In this document: piece after piece, positions 28,559 through 36,866 of the stretch
How the letters are laid out: each line of letters opens with the position of its first letter
Position numbering within the stretch: position 1 is the stretch's first letter
NCBI GenBank assembly: GCA_013178045.1
Contig: JABLXP010000002.1
Location: 153,023 to 217,022, forward strand
Length of the DNA stretch: 64,000 nucleotides
Direction: 5' to 3'
Origin: Bacillota bacterium
GTDB taxonomy: Bacteria > Bacillota > Ch66
Notes under the pieces: generated by a model
Told to the model about the DNA's origin: nothing
What the model saw: the letters and a program-made list of their open reading frames with translations, nothing else
The model's database searches: none
Program-made: the position numbers and the translations under genes

Positions 28559-28606
28559 ATTAGCATACTGCATTTCAGTCTACCGACTGTGGTGAGCACC
28601 AACACC
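28551..28606 (-). promoter_or_regulatory. Fluoride (crcB-type) riboswitch-like aptamer, copy 1
   Basis: Read on the minus strand, GGTG-TTGGTGCT-CACC forms P1. A hairpin CAGTC-GGTA-GACTG follows, then AAATGCAGTATGCTAATGG and CCCCT. This order (GGnG..TGG.G..CnCC, A-rich joint, small stem, GCTAATGnCnCCT entering a terminator) is that of the fluoride riboswitch as I remember it. The proposed pseudoknot GGTGCT/GGCCCC has one U-C mismatch, and the extra P2 hairpin is not in the short Thermotoga form, so the ligand is not certain. The genes behind it (MFS, CPA2 antiporter, USP) are of types associated with fluoride riboswitches. Confidence 0.58.
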
Positions 28607-28814
28607 AAGAATTATTTTTTTTACTGAGTTTCAATATATCAGAATTCCACTTGTACAATCAAGACATTTATTCTTATTGAAAAAGGATAATTAACAATTT
28701 ATTGTAAGATTTCTCTCTTTTTTAAGTATTTTTGTATTGTTCCCTAATTTTATTTGCTGATAAAAATTATATGGCTGTTTTTGGTCCAGGAAACTCTCGT
28801 AAGTTGGGAAAATA

Positions 28815-28823
28815 TGTTATAAT
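28815..28823 (+). promoter_or_regulatory. Extended -10 promoter of the second USP gene
   Basis: TGTTATAAT (28815-28823) precedes the ATG at 28855 by about 32 bases. No clear -35 is seen. Confidence 0.45.
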
Positions 28824-28854
28824 AAAAAAAGAAAATGATATGGGGGAGTCGGAA

Positions 28855-29274
28855 ATGTTTCGGAAAGTTTTAGTTCCAATTGACGACTCTCTGATCGCGA
28901 GAAAGGCAGCTAACGTCGCAATTGATCTGGCAAAAAGAATGGGTGCTGAATTGCTGCTAATATCTGTTGTTCCCCTTCCTGAGCATGCTGGCACGGTCGG
29001 AGAAGTAGCGGAGGCCAAGGCCGAAGGAGAGAGCAAAGTTAGTAAGTATCTTCTAGAATTCCAAAAAGCGGCCAATTTATCTGGAATAAAAGCTGGGGCA
29101 AAAATTCTCTTTGGGCACCCTGCCCACACAATTCTCAAGTGCGCAACAGAGGGTAGATTTGATTTGATTGTGATCGGTTATAAAGGGGCCTCAGCAATAC
29201 AACGATTTTTACTTGGTAGTGTCTCAACTGCTATTGCCGAACATGCACAATGTACTGTTATGATCATAAAATAA
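28855..29274 (+). CDS. Universal stress protein (UspA family)
   Basis: This 139-residue single-domain USP begins FRKVLVPIDDSLIARKA and ends in GYKGASAIQRFLLGSVS, with the ATP-binding G-x2-G-x9-G-S pattern intact. The ATG at 28855 is chosen because GGGGGAG precedes it and the length matches the paralogue at 25602; upstream in-frame codons to 28732 lie across its promoter. It is transcribed away from the riboswitch-controlled operon and seems to be a single gene. Confidence 0.9.
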   Translation: MFRKVLVPIDDSLIARKAANVAIDLAKRMGAELLLISVVPLPEHAGTVGEVAEAKAEGESKVSKYLLEFQKAANLSGIKAGAKILFGHPAHTILKCATEGRFDLIVIGYKGASAIQRFLLGSVSTAIAEHAQCTVMIIK

Positions 29275-29349
29275 TCCTGCGTAACGACCGATTTTAAAAA
29301 ATAAGAATGCTGTTGACTATCCCTAATTTGATACCTTTCTTAAAACGTG

Positions 29350-30318
29350 TTATGCTGAAATATCTTGGACGTTACCCTGCCACTTACCGCATCTGTCTCC
29401 CCATCTAGCCACCGTCTTTCCGTTAAGTTTTAAAGTAACAATTTCACACAGGTTTGGGCATCCTTGGCATTCCCAGCTTGTTGAGGCAAATTGGAAATTG
29501 GCAACTTCAAATCCCCTAAATTTTGTTTGGTTTTCTCCGATTGTATCACGGGCTATTAAAGCCGCCCCAATTGCTCCCATAATACCGAAATGATCGGGCA
29601 CTAATACTTGTAACCCTAACGCTTTTTCGAAAGCCTGTTTTATAGCAATATTTGCAGCCACACCACCTTGGAACACAACTGGTGGTTTGATGTCTTTACC
29701 TTTACCAACATTGTTAAGATAGTTTCTAACCATTGCCTCACATAAACCCGCAAGTATGTCAGGCAGGTTATGTCCAACTTGCTGCTTATGAATCATATCT
29801 GTTTCAGCAAAGACAGCACATCGGCCGGCAATTCGGACTGGGTTTCTCGCCTTTAAAGCAGTTTCCCCAAAGTCCTCAATATTTATGTTGAGCCGGGCTG
29901 CCTGATGGTCTAAAAAAGATCCTGTACCGGCAGCGCAAACGGTGTTCATGGCAAAGTCCACAGGTACGCCATCACGCAAAATAATAATCTTTGAGTCCTG
30001 GCCTCCGATTTCTATAATTGTTTGCACACCCGGTACAACATGACTGGCGGCTACTGCATGCGCGGTTATTTCATTTTTTATAACATCTGCGCCTGCCACA
30101 ACCCCCGCCAGGTATCTACCGCTGCCCGTGGTACCAACTGCTTTAATACTCACTGTCTCATCAATTGCTTCCTTTATTTTGCTCAGGCCTGTTTGTAGCA
30201 CTTTGGTTGGCTGTCCCTGTGTTCTTAGATAAAGCCCCTTAATAAGACTACCATTTTCATCAATTAATGCTAATTTGGTTGTAACTGAACCAATATCAAT
30301 TCCCAAGTAAGTGTTCAC
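29350..30318 (-). CDS. BadF/BadG/HgdC-type ATPase (2-hydroxyacyl-CoA dehydratase activase family)
   Basis: Proteins of this family use ATP to push an electron into 2-hydroxyacyl-CoA dehydratases or benzoyl-CoA-reductase-type enzymes. The 322 residues keep the ASKHA phosphate loop GIDIGSVTTKLALID and the second GGVAANIAIKQAF. Cys128 (NTVCAAGTGSFLD) and Cys167 (AGRCAVFAETD) are the ligands that bridge subunits through one [4Fe-4S]. A C-terminal extension adds Cys284, Cys287, Cys291 and Cys310, possibly a second cluster. No dehydratase is encoded nearby. The GTG start follows AAGGAGGG and a riboswitch-like leader stands upstream. Confidence 0.85.
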   Translation of the reverse strand: MNTYLGIDIGSVTTKLALIDENGSLIKGLYLRTQGQPTKVLQTGLSKIKEAIDETVSIKAVGTTGSGRYLAGVVAGADVIKNEITAHAVAASHVVPGVQTIIEIGGQDSKIIILRDGVPVDFAMNTVCAAGTGSFLDHQAARLNINIEDFGETALKARNPVRIAGRCAVFAETDMIHKQQVGHNLPDILAGLCEAMVRNYLNNVGKGKDIKPPVVFQGGVAANIAIKQAFEKALGLQVLVPDHFGIMGAIGAALIARDTIGENQTKFRGFEVANFQFASTSWECQGCPNLCEIVTLKLNGKTVARWGDRCGKWQGNVQDISA

Positions 30319-30366
30319 ATCGAGAACTCCCTCCTTATAGTTACAAAAAAATAATTTGTCTATAAT

Positions 30367-30414
30367 TAAATAAAAAACTAAAGCCCCTATTAGTATTTAA
30401 TACCAACAGGGGCC
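30367..30414 (-). terminator. Leader terminator of the activase gene
   Basis: On the minus strand a 13-15 bp hairpin starting GCCCCTGTTGGTATT and ending AGGGGC is followed by TTTAGTTTTTT. Its 5' strand overlaps the aptamer's 3' strand. Confidence 0.8.
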
Positions 30415-30466
30415 ATTAGCATTCGCTGTTTTGATCGATTCTCCGATCAGGGTGGGCACCATCACC
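30409..30466 (-). promoter_or_regulatory. Fluoride (crcB-type) riboswitch-like aptamer, copy 2
   Basis: Minus-strand P1 is GGTG-ATGGTGCC-CACC. A hairpin TGATCG-GAGAAT-CGATCA follows, then AAACAGCGAATGCTAATGG and CCCCT, running into a terminator. The P2 stems of the two copies differ in sequence but both pair fully, which is covariation, while P1 loop and GCTAATGGCCCCT are conserved. The P1 segment GGTGATGGTGCCCACC fits the short Thermotoga fluoride aptamer closely. The gene it leads, an HgdC-like ATPase, is an unusual partner. Confidence 0.6.
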
Positions 30467-30580
30467 TGATTTATTAAACTACTATATATATTTTTCTATA
30501 TTTTTCTCCTAAAATTAATAATATACCATCTTTTATCTAATATACAAGAAGGTAAATCTATTTTCTCTGAACCGGTAGGG

Positions 30581-30712
30581 GTGCTGACGTGCAACACGTC
30601 CGAATGGCAGCGGATTCGGAAGCAGAAGCTTGCCATCAATACCTTGTGTGAGGATTGTGTCAGGGAGGGCAAGGTGACGCCTGCAACAATTGTAGACCAT
30701 ATTGTTCCTAAT
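30581..30712 (+). pseudogene. Remnant of a phage-type HNH endonuclease
   Basis: About 44 codons encode SEWQRIRKQKLAINTLCEDC and then TPATIVDHIVP, matching the N-terminal half of phage HNH nucleases (CxxC then the first His of the motif). After that the similarity stops and the frame continues into unrelated sequence. It has no ribosome site. The following 110 bases, read on the minus strand, contain two short overlapping frames downstream of the thioesterase gene that look like further debris. Confidence 0.6.
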
Positions 30713-30824
30713 ATACCGTTTCAATTCCTCGTAAAATTTTTCACGAGTGCCGGCAAGAATCATATAACAACGGTTGAGCCGCCTTCTTCAATAAATAATT
30801 GTATAGTCCAGCTCATAGTTTGTT

Positions 30825-31286
30825 TTATCTAAAAACATCGGAATTACTCCATATCTGCCCGCGGATGAAGAACGTGCAGCGGGCTTTAGCGATCAATGAA
30901 TTGTTTTCATCACGAACTTCTGTTTCGGCGACAATAATGTTTTTTCCGATGTTAAGAACAGTGGCTGTAGCTGTTAATGTCTGACCTACCTTTGCCCCAG
31001 CGATATAATTAATGTTCATTTCCACAGTGACAACCGAGTAGCCAACGCTGCGAATGGCCATGCCCATAGCTGTATCAGCCAAAGCTGATGCAATCCCGCC
31101 GTGAGCGTACTCGAAAAGGTTGGCATGCTCAGGTTGAACTTTTATGATTACGCTGGCCTGACCAGGGGCGACTGAGGCCAGATTCAGACCAAGATAGCGG
31201 TGAAATGGGCAGGTCTGATTGATCTCCAGGATTCGCTCGAAACGAGCCGGATCAATTCCTTCATTTTTTACTATATCCCAGTTCAT
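30825..31286 (-). CDS. PaaI-family hotdog thioesterase
   Basis: A 153-residue single hotdog-fold protein with the family segment YAHGGIASALADTAMGMA, containing the His-Gly-Gly and the acidic catalytic residue, and VEMNINYIAGA after it. Such enzymes hydrolyse acyl-CoA thioesters, often phenylacetyl- or short aromatic/aliphatic acyl-CoAs, and release CoA. The ATG follows AAGGAGATTATGGCAA. It has its own promoter with a 29-base palindrome just upstream and is not clearly in an operon. Confidence 0.88.
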   Translation of the reverse strand: MNWDIVKNEGIDPARFERILEINQTCPFHRYLGLNLASVAPGQASVIIKVQPEHANLFEYAHGGIASALADTAMGMAIRSVGYSVVTVEMNINYIAGAKVGQTLTATATVLNIGKNIIVAETEVRDENNSLIAKARCTFFIRGQIWSNSDVFR

Positions 31287-31303
31287 TTGCCATAATCTCC
31301 TTA

Positions 31304-31332
31304 TTTTAATTTTAATAATATTAAAATTAAAA
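31304..31332. promoter_or_regulatory. AT-rich 29-base palindrome in the thioesterase leader
   Basis: TTTTAATTTTAAT (31304-31316) and ATTAAAATTAAAA (31320-31332) are perfect inverted repeats around AAT. It lies just downstream of the predicted minus-strand start point, a position suited to a repressor operator. Confidence 0.5.
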
Positions 31333-31343
31333 ATCTCATGTCG

Positions 31344-31372
31344 AGATTACCTTGTTCAATCCACCTTGTCAA
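31344..31372 (-). promoter_or_regulatory. Sigma-70/SigA-type promoter of the thioesterase gene
   Basis: On the minus strand TTGACA (31372-31367), a 17-base spacer and TAATCT (31349-31344). The start would fall near 31337, beside the palindrome. Confidence 0.6.
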
Positions 31373-31543
31373 TAGTAATGATTCTATTTATCCACTCAAT
31401 TAAGCAGGAATTTACCCTGAAGGAGCGAATATCTTGACATGCTGGATGCTTTTTGCCCCGAAGAGATTCGGAAAAAATAAACGGTATTCTTGGCCTAAAT
31501 TTTGACGAAGTCGATTTAGGTATTGAGGGAGAACGCGTACGGT

Positions 31544-32317
31544 ATGGACCTTGGCTACGAATGGTTTATTCAGAAGATTTACGAGCGCAGCGGAATTGAC
31601 CTCCGTTATTACAAACGCACCCAAATGGAGCGACGGATTAATGCCTTGATGCGGTCAATGAATATTGACAATTACGCTGAGTATTTGAGGTTATTAGTGC
31701 GAGAGCCGGCTCACTACCGTAAATTTATTGATCACCTGACCATCAACGTCTCTGAATTTTATCGCAATCCCCAGCACTGGGAGGTGCTCGAAAAAAAGAT
31801 TCTGCCTGAACTGAAAGCAGCAAATGCTCATCTAAAAATCTGGAGTGCTGGCTGTTCAACCGGGGAAGAACCATACACACTGGCGATTATTGTGAGCGAA
31901 CAATTGCGCGGGACGCAGAGCCGGATCCTGGCGACAGATATAGATCGAGGGGTTTTGGCCAAAGCCAAAGAGGGGGTTTATTCGAGTAAAGCGGTGGCCA
32001 ATGTTCCGCCACGGTTGTTGGAGAAGTATTTTGAACGCAACGGTGATCATTTTGTGGTGCGGGACTCCCTCAAACAGCTCATTACCTGGCGGCAGCATGA
32101 TTTGCTCTGTGATGAATTTCCAACGCAGTGCGATCTGATTTTATGCCGGAACGTGGTCATCTATTTTACCGAAGATGCCAAAAGCAAACTATATCAGCGT
32201 TTTGCCCAGGCACTACGAAAAGGTGGAGTATTGTTTATCGGTAGTACGGAACAGATTTTTCAAGCTCGGGAGCTAGGACTAAGCACAAAAGCAACATTTT
32301 TTTACCAAAAAAACTAA
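31544..32317 (+). CDS. cheR: CheR-type chemotaxis methyltransferase
   Basis: CheR methylates Glu residues of chemoreceptors with SAM. The 257-residue protein has the N-terminal helical domain (YKRTQMERRINALMRSM), then NVSEFYRNPQHW, the SAM-binding IWSAGCSTGEEPYTLAI, and LILCRNVVIYFTEDAK. The ATG at 31544 has GAGGGAG about 12 bases before it; a TTG at 31523 is possible. No other chemotaxis genes are in the window, so it stands alone. Bases 32318-32750 behind it hold no gene; I see only AT-rich sequence and the ribosome site of etfB. Confidence 0.9.
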   Translation: MDLGYEWFIQKIYERSGIDLRYYKRTQMERRINALMRSMNIDNYAEYLRLLVREPAHYRKFIDHLTINVSEFYRNPQHWEVLEKKILPELKAANAHLKIWSAGCSTGEEPYTLAIIVSEQLRGTQSRILATDIDRGVLAKAKEGVYSSKAVANVPPRLLEKYFERNGDHFVVRDSLKQLITWRQHDLLCDEFPTQCDLILCRNVVIYFTEDAKSKLYQRFAQALRKGGVLFIGSTEQIFQARELGLSTKATFFYQKN

Positions 32318-32750
32318 GGAATGTAGAAATGTGGGAAATTAGAAAAATTTTCGTTTATGGGAGGAATTTAAATAAATCATGTAGAATAAACAGGTGAATG
32401 TTATATTGTGTGTATTATATTCTCCTGGTTATCTGTCTGACTAGGCAGAGGCAGGTTTATACTGTTCAGAAAATGGGGTAGTTATAAAAGAAATAGTGAA
32501 TAATTGTACTATTTCACCGGAATTAAGAAATAAAATGTTCTTGTGTAACCGGTTAGTACGAAAACCGGGTGCCAAGGCTTTAATAGTATAGTTTAATTTT
32601 AAGTGTTTTAGGATTACCAAACTGATTTAAGATTCCAGTGCTGGAGGTGGTAGATAGACATTATTGGCAGCAGAAGAGACTTAGTACATTGCCATTGTTT
32701 ATCTTTGGTTAAACTTGAAGAAGAAATCTTTAAAAAGGGAGGAAAGAGCT

Positions 32751-33500
32751 TTGAAGATAGTTGTTTTAGTTAAACAAACGTTCGACACCGAAGCCAAGAT
32801 TGTTATTGGTGGAGACGGCAAGATCTCAGATCAGGGTGTAAGCCTAATTATCAACCCTTATGATGAAGTGGCGGTAGAAGAAGCTCTCCGAATTAAAGAA
32901 AAACTTGGTGGCGAAGTTATCGTTGTGTCTGCGGGCAGTGACAAAGTAACTGAAGCGATTCGTCAGGCCTTGGCAATGGGTGCTGACAAGGGCGTGCTGG
33001 TGAATATGGACGGAGAAGCTGACGAATATGCCCGCGCGGTTATTCTGGCGAAAGCCGTTCAAGGCCTGGGTGCTGATTTAATTCTCTGCGGCCATGTGGC
33101 TGCCGACGATGGTTCTTCCCAGGTTCCGACCAGAGTGGCGGAAATTCTTAATATCCCCCACGTCAATGTTGTCCGTAAGCTTGAACTGAATGGTAATGTA
33201 GCAACCTGCACCCGTGAAGTCGACGGCGGTACCGAGATCATCGATGTAAATCTTCCCGCGTTGATCACCTGCCAGGTTGGTATGAACGAGCCTCGTTATC
33301 CTTCGATGAAGGGAATCATGCAGGCTAAGAAGAAGCCGATTGATAAGGTGGCTGGAGAAGCAGTTCCTTCCAAGGCGAAAGTGGTCACCTACTTCTTACC
33401 ACCGACGAAGGCTGCTGGTATCGTGATCGAAGGCGATCCTGCTGAAACCGCGGCGAAACTGGCTGAGTGGCTGAAGAAAGAGGCCAAAGTCGTTGGCTAA
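32751..33500 (+). CDS. etfB: Electron transfer flavoprotein beta subunit
   Basis: EtfB binds AMP or a second FAD and, with EtfA, takes electrons from acyl-CoA dehydrogenase. The 249-residue protein has the N-terminal KIVVLVKQTFDTEAKI, NPYDEVAVEEALRIKE, and the CGHVAADDGSSQVPTRVAE nucleotide-binding stretch. TTG 32751 is chosen because GGGAGG lies eight bases ahead and the protein then starts as the family does; 12 extra upstream codons are not used. etfA follows 38 bases later. Confidence 0.93.
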   Translation: MKIVVLVKQTFDTEAKIVIGGDGKISDQGVSLIINPYDEVAVEEALRIKEKLGGEVIVVSAGSDKVTEAIRQALAMGADKGVLVNMDGEADEYARAVILAKAVQGLGADLILCGHVAADDGSSQVPTRVAEILNIPHVNVVRKLELNGNVATCTREVDGGTEIIDVNLPALITCQVGMNEPRYPSMKGIMQAKKKPIDKVAGEAVPSKAKVVTYFLPPTKAAGIVIEGDPAETAAKLAEWLKKEAKVVG

Positions 33501-33538
33501 TACTCGATAAAAAATATCGAAAAGGAGGATTTACACTG

Positions 33539-34498
33539 ATGGCTAAAGGTACGTGGGTATTTGTCGATCAAAGGGATGGTAAAATTCGTAAAGTCACTTT
33601 TGAATTAATTAGTGAAGCTAAGAAATTAGGCGACGAAGTTTGCGCGGTTCTGTTGGGTAAAGGCGTAGAAGGCTTGGCAGCTGAACTAGGTAAATACGGC
33701 GCAGACAAGGTTTATATCGCTGATGACGATAAACTGGAGAAATACACTACTGGTGCTTTCGCGGCCCAACTGGCGGCGATGGTGAAGGAATATCAACCGG
33801 CGACGATCCTCTTCGGTCACACGGCCATGGGTAAGGACCTCGCTCCCCGGCTGGCGCAAAAACTGGAAGCGGGCCTGGTTACCGATTGCACCGCGATGGC
33901 TAACGAAGGCGGCCAACTAGTCTTTACCAGACCAGTTTACGCTGGTAAGGCCTTTGCCAAGGTCGTTGTGGAAAGCACGCCGGTGATGGCTACCCTGCGG
34001 GGAAATGTTTTCGAAGCAGTTGAAGCGCCGAAGTCTCCTGAGGTGATTAAAGAGGCGATCGCAGTGACTGATGCGGATATATACCAAAACGTTAAGGAGT
34101 TTATCCCCACTGTTTCTACCCGTCCTGAACTTAGTGAAGCGAACTATGTTGTGTCTGGTGGCCGTGGCATGAAGAGCGCCGAAGGATTCAAAGAAGTGCT
34201 TGAGCCGCTGGCTGACTTGCTTGGCGCGGCGATTGGTGCTTCTCGGGCGGCTGTTGACTCTGGTTGGATTGACAACCAGTATCAAGTTGGTCAAACTGGT
34301 AAAGTTGTTAACCCGATTCTGTATGTAGCGGCTGGTATTTCCGGTGCAATTCAGCACCTCGCGGGGATGTCTTCTTCCAAAGTTATCGTGGCTGTGAATA
34401 AGGACCCTGAAGCGCCGATCTTCAAAGTGGCCGACTTTGGTGTTGTCGGAGACCTATTCCAGGTAATTCCGAAGTTAACTGAAGAACTGAAAAAGTAA
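33539..34498 (+). CDS. etfA: Electron transfer flavoprotein alpha subunit
   Basis: The FAD-binding partner of EtfB. The 319 residues end in the typical alpha-domain: [54 protein letters not shown] and [17 protein letters not shown]. The ATG follows AAAGGAGG. With the FeS oxidoreductase gene next and acyl-CoA dehydrogenase downstream, the pair most likely links butyryl-CoA-type oxidation to the membrane quinone pool. There is no adjacent Bcd-type cluster that would argue for a bifurcating complex. Confidence 0.94.
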   Translation: MAKGTWVFVDQRDGKIRKVTFELISEAKKLGDEVCAVLLGKGVEGLAAELGKYGADKVYIADDDKLEKYTTGAFAAQLAAMVKEYQPATILFGHTAMGKDLAPRLAQKLEAGLVTDCTAMANEGGQLVFTRPVYAGKAFAKVVVESTPVMATLRGNVFEAVEAPKSPEVIKEAIAVTDADIYQNVKEFIPTVSTRPELSEANYVVSGGRGMKSAEGFKEVLEPLADLLGAAIGASRAAVDSGWIDNQYQVGQTGKVVNPILYVAAGISGAIQHLAGMSSSKVIVAVNKDPEAPIFKVADFGVVGDLFQVIPKLTEELKK

Positions 34499-34547
34499 CA
34501 CGCTCTAGCTGGATGATTTAGACGAAAGAAGGATAGAGCGAGATCTG

Positions 34548-34622
34548 TTCCGAAATTCGGAATACTGGATATGCGCCGGCATTAGTACCATTGCTGGTCA
34601 CGGTTCGTATATCCAGTATTCC
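34548..34622 (+). other. Mutually exclusive inverted repeats in the etfA - FeS oxidoreductase gap
   Basis: TTCCGAA-A-TTCGGAA (34548-34562) is a perfect 7-bp inverted repeat. Its right arm overlaps a 17-bp stem formed by 34559-34575 and 34606-34622 (GGAATACTGGATAT core, one G-U pair). Only one of the two can form at a time. T residues after the large stem are few. Confidence 0.6.
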
Positions 34623-34655
34623 TTTAATAAAGTAGAGCGCAAGGAGGGTATTGTC

Positions 34656-36770
34656 ATGCAATATCACGGCTTCACCGTGCCAACTGTCCCAATGCGTGAG
34701 GTTGGAGCGAATATACCCGGGGAATTTTTAATTTACGTTTTTATGTGGATTCCTTTAATCGCCTTCGCATATGGGATTTATAAGCGGGTACAACTGTGGC
34801 GGTTGGGTCAACCGGAAAACCGGTTTGACAATGTTGGTGCCCGAATCGGTTCGCTCCTTACCTACAGCTTTGGTCATAAGCGAATTATCCGCGAAACCGT
34901 ACCTGGCTTTATGCACTTCTTCCTGTTCTGGGGATTCGTCATTCTGGCTATAGCTGCTGGTATTGATGCACTGCACTCTGCTCCTGGCTTGAGTGTGATT
35001 GGACACATCTTGGGGCTTAAAGTTGAGGGAGGATTCTACATCGGCTTTTCGGCTATCGTTGACCTGATGGGATTCCTGGCGACGATCGGGGTTTTTTATC
35101 TAATGTATCGGCGTTATATCGTTAAACCTGACCGGTTGGACAATCAGCCGGAAGATGCTTATGCTATTCTTCTGGTCGCAATTATCTTGGTTACTGGCTT
35201 CCTGATTGAAGGCCTGCGGATCGCGGCACAAATTCAAATCGGCGGCGTAGCAGCGATGGCTTTTGAAAAAATCGCTTCGCCCTTTGGCTGGCTGACGGCG
35301 CAACTTTTTACTGGTTGGCCGCATGAGACCGTTCTGGTCTGGCACCGCATCCTCTGGTGGTTCCACATGGTGATGGCCTTTGCTTTTATCGGCTACCTGC
35401 CTTATTCGAAACTGTGGCACATTCTGGCCGGGATGATCAATCACTATTTCCGTAACTTGGGGCCCAAAGGTGCCTTAAAACCGATTGAAAACATCGAAGA
35501 GGCAGAGTCTTTTGGGGTTAGCGCTATTGAACAATTCACTTGGAAAGATATGCTCGATTTCGACACCTGTGTTCGTTGCGGTCGATGTCAGGACAATTGT
35601 CCAGCTTATTTGACGGGCAAACCTCTTTCTCCGAAACGACTGATTCAGGATCTGAAGGCACACTGGTTGGAAAAAGCACCCTATCTGGAGCCGCCTAAAC
35701 CGGCGACGGGGGCTGAAGAAGCGGCACTTTCTGATGAAGAAGCCGCTGACGTGTTGAACGTTAACCTGATTGGTGACGTCATAGAAGAAGAAGCAATCTG
35801 GGCTTGCACCACCTGCCGGGCTTGTATGGAAATGTGTCCTATGTTTATTGAGCACATTCCGAAGACGATCGAAATGCGGCGGAACTTGGTCATGTGGGAG
35901 AGTAATTTCCCATCCGAAGTGCAAATTGTCTTCCGTGGTCTGGAAGTCAATGGGAACCCATGGAACGTTGGTTGGGACAAACGGGCTGATTGGGCTGAAG
36001 GCTTGGATGTGCCGCTGATTTCTGACAATAATGATGTTGAATACCTGTACTGGGTTGGCTGCGCAGGTGCCTTTGACGACCGGAACAAGAAAGTTGCCGC
36101 TGCGACCGCGAAGATTTTGAAAGCCGCGGGTGTAAAATTTGCGATCCTGGGCACGGAAGAGAAGTGCTGTGGTGAGTCTGCTCGCCGAATTGGTAACGAG
36201 TATTTATACCAGACGCTGGTTATGGAAAATGTTGAGGTCATGAATGGTTACGGCGTGAAGAAGATCGTTACCCACTGCCCGCACTGCTTTAATACACTGA
36301 AGAACGAGTATCCGCAGTTTGGCGGCAACTATGAAGTCATCCACCATACGCAACTGATCGCGGATCTGATTGCTAGTGGCAAGATCAAACTCAGCAAACC
36401 GGTCAATGCGACCTTGACGTATCATGATTCCTGCTATCTAGGCCGACACAACGATGTTTACGAAGAACCGCGTAAGGTCATAAACGCGGTGCCCGGGACC
36501 AGGCTGGTGGAAATGGAGCGTAACCGCGAAAAAGGTTTCTGTTGTGGTGCTGGTGGCGGCCGGATGTGGATGGAAGAACATACTGGTGAGGGACAACGGC
36601 GGATTAACGAGGCCCGGACTGAACAGGCGCTCGCCCTGAATCCGGATATCATCATGACCAACTGCCCCTTCTGTATGACAATGCTGGCCGATGGCGTCAA
36701 AGGTCAGGAGAAAGAGGAACAGGTCAAGGTCCTGGATATCGCTGAACTCGTCCAACAATCCATGAATTAA
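34656..36770 (+). CDS. Membrane FeS oxidoreductase, EtfAB:quinone oxidoreductase type
   Basis: A 704-residue fusion. Residues 1-270 form a NarI-like cytochrome b membrane part with about six helices and several His (FGHKRIIRE, VPGFMHFFLFW, VLVWHRILWWFHMV). Then come two [4Fe-4S] motifs, CVRCGRCQDNCP and CTTCRACMEMCP, and two CCG domains as in HdrB (EKCCGESARRIG and REKGFCCGAGGGRMW). Proteins of this design next to etfBA oxidise EtfAB and reduce menaquinone in syntrophic and metal-reducing bacteria. The ATG follows GCAAGGAGGG. It is separated from etfA by a structured 157-base gap. Confidence 0.9.
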   Translation: MQYHGFTVPTVPMREVGANIPGEFLIYVFMWIPLIAFAYGIYKRVQLWRLGQPENRFDNVGARIGSLLTYSFGHKRIIRETVPGFMHFFLFWGFVILAIAAGIDALHSAPGLSVIGHILGLKVEGGFYIGFSAIVDLMGFLATIGVFYLMYRRYIVKPDRLDNQPEDAYAILLVAIILVTGFLIEGLRIAAQIQIGGVAAMAFEKIASPFGWLTAQLFTGWPHETVLVWHRILWWFHMVMAFAFIGYLPYSKLWHILAGMINHYFRNLGPKGALKPIENIEEAESFGVSAIEQFTWKDMLDFDTCVRCGRCQDNCPAYLTGKPLSPKRLIQDLKAHWLEKAPYLEPPKPATGAEEAALSDEEAADVLNVNLIGDVIEEEAIWACTTCRACMEMCPMFIEHIPKTIEMRRNLVMWESNFPSEVQIVFRGLEVNGNPWNVGWDKRADWAEGLDVPLISDNNDVEYLYWVGCAGAFDDRNKKVAAATAKILKAAGVKFAILGTEEKCCGESARRIGNEYLYQTLVMENVEVMNGYGVKKIVTHCPHCFNTLKNEYPQFGGNYEVIHHTQLIADLIASGKIKLSKPVNATLTYHDSCYLGRHNDVYEEPRKVINAVPGTRLVEMERNREKGFCCGAGGGRMWMEEHTGEGQRRINEARTEQALALNPDIIMTNCPFCMTMLADGVKGQEKEEQVKVLDIAELVQQSMN

Positions 36771-36866
36771 GTTCCATATTGACATCGTTATTATTACCTG
36801 TAGAGACGGTTAAATAATCGGGTAAAATAAATAAAAAATATAAAATAATTTGGGAGGTATGGAACG

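Noticed and set aside
30533..30763. 76-codon minus-strand frame opposite the HNH remnant
   Set aside because: Most of it is antisense to the HNH remnant; only the first few codons look protein-like and probably belong to debris.
32318..32750. Possible riboswitch in the etfB leader
   Set aside because: I looked for c-di-GMP, cobalamin and other known cores and found no convincing match.
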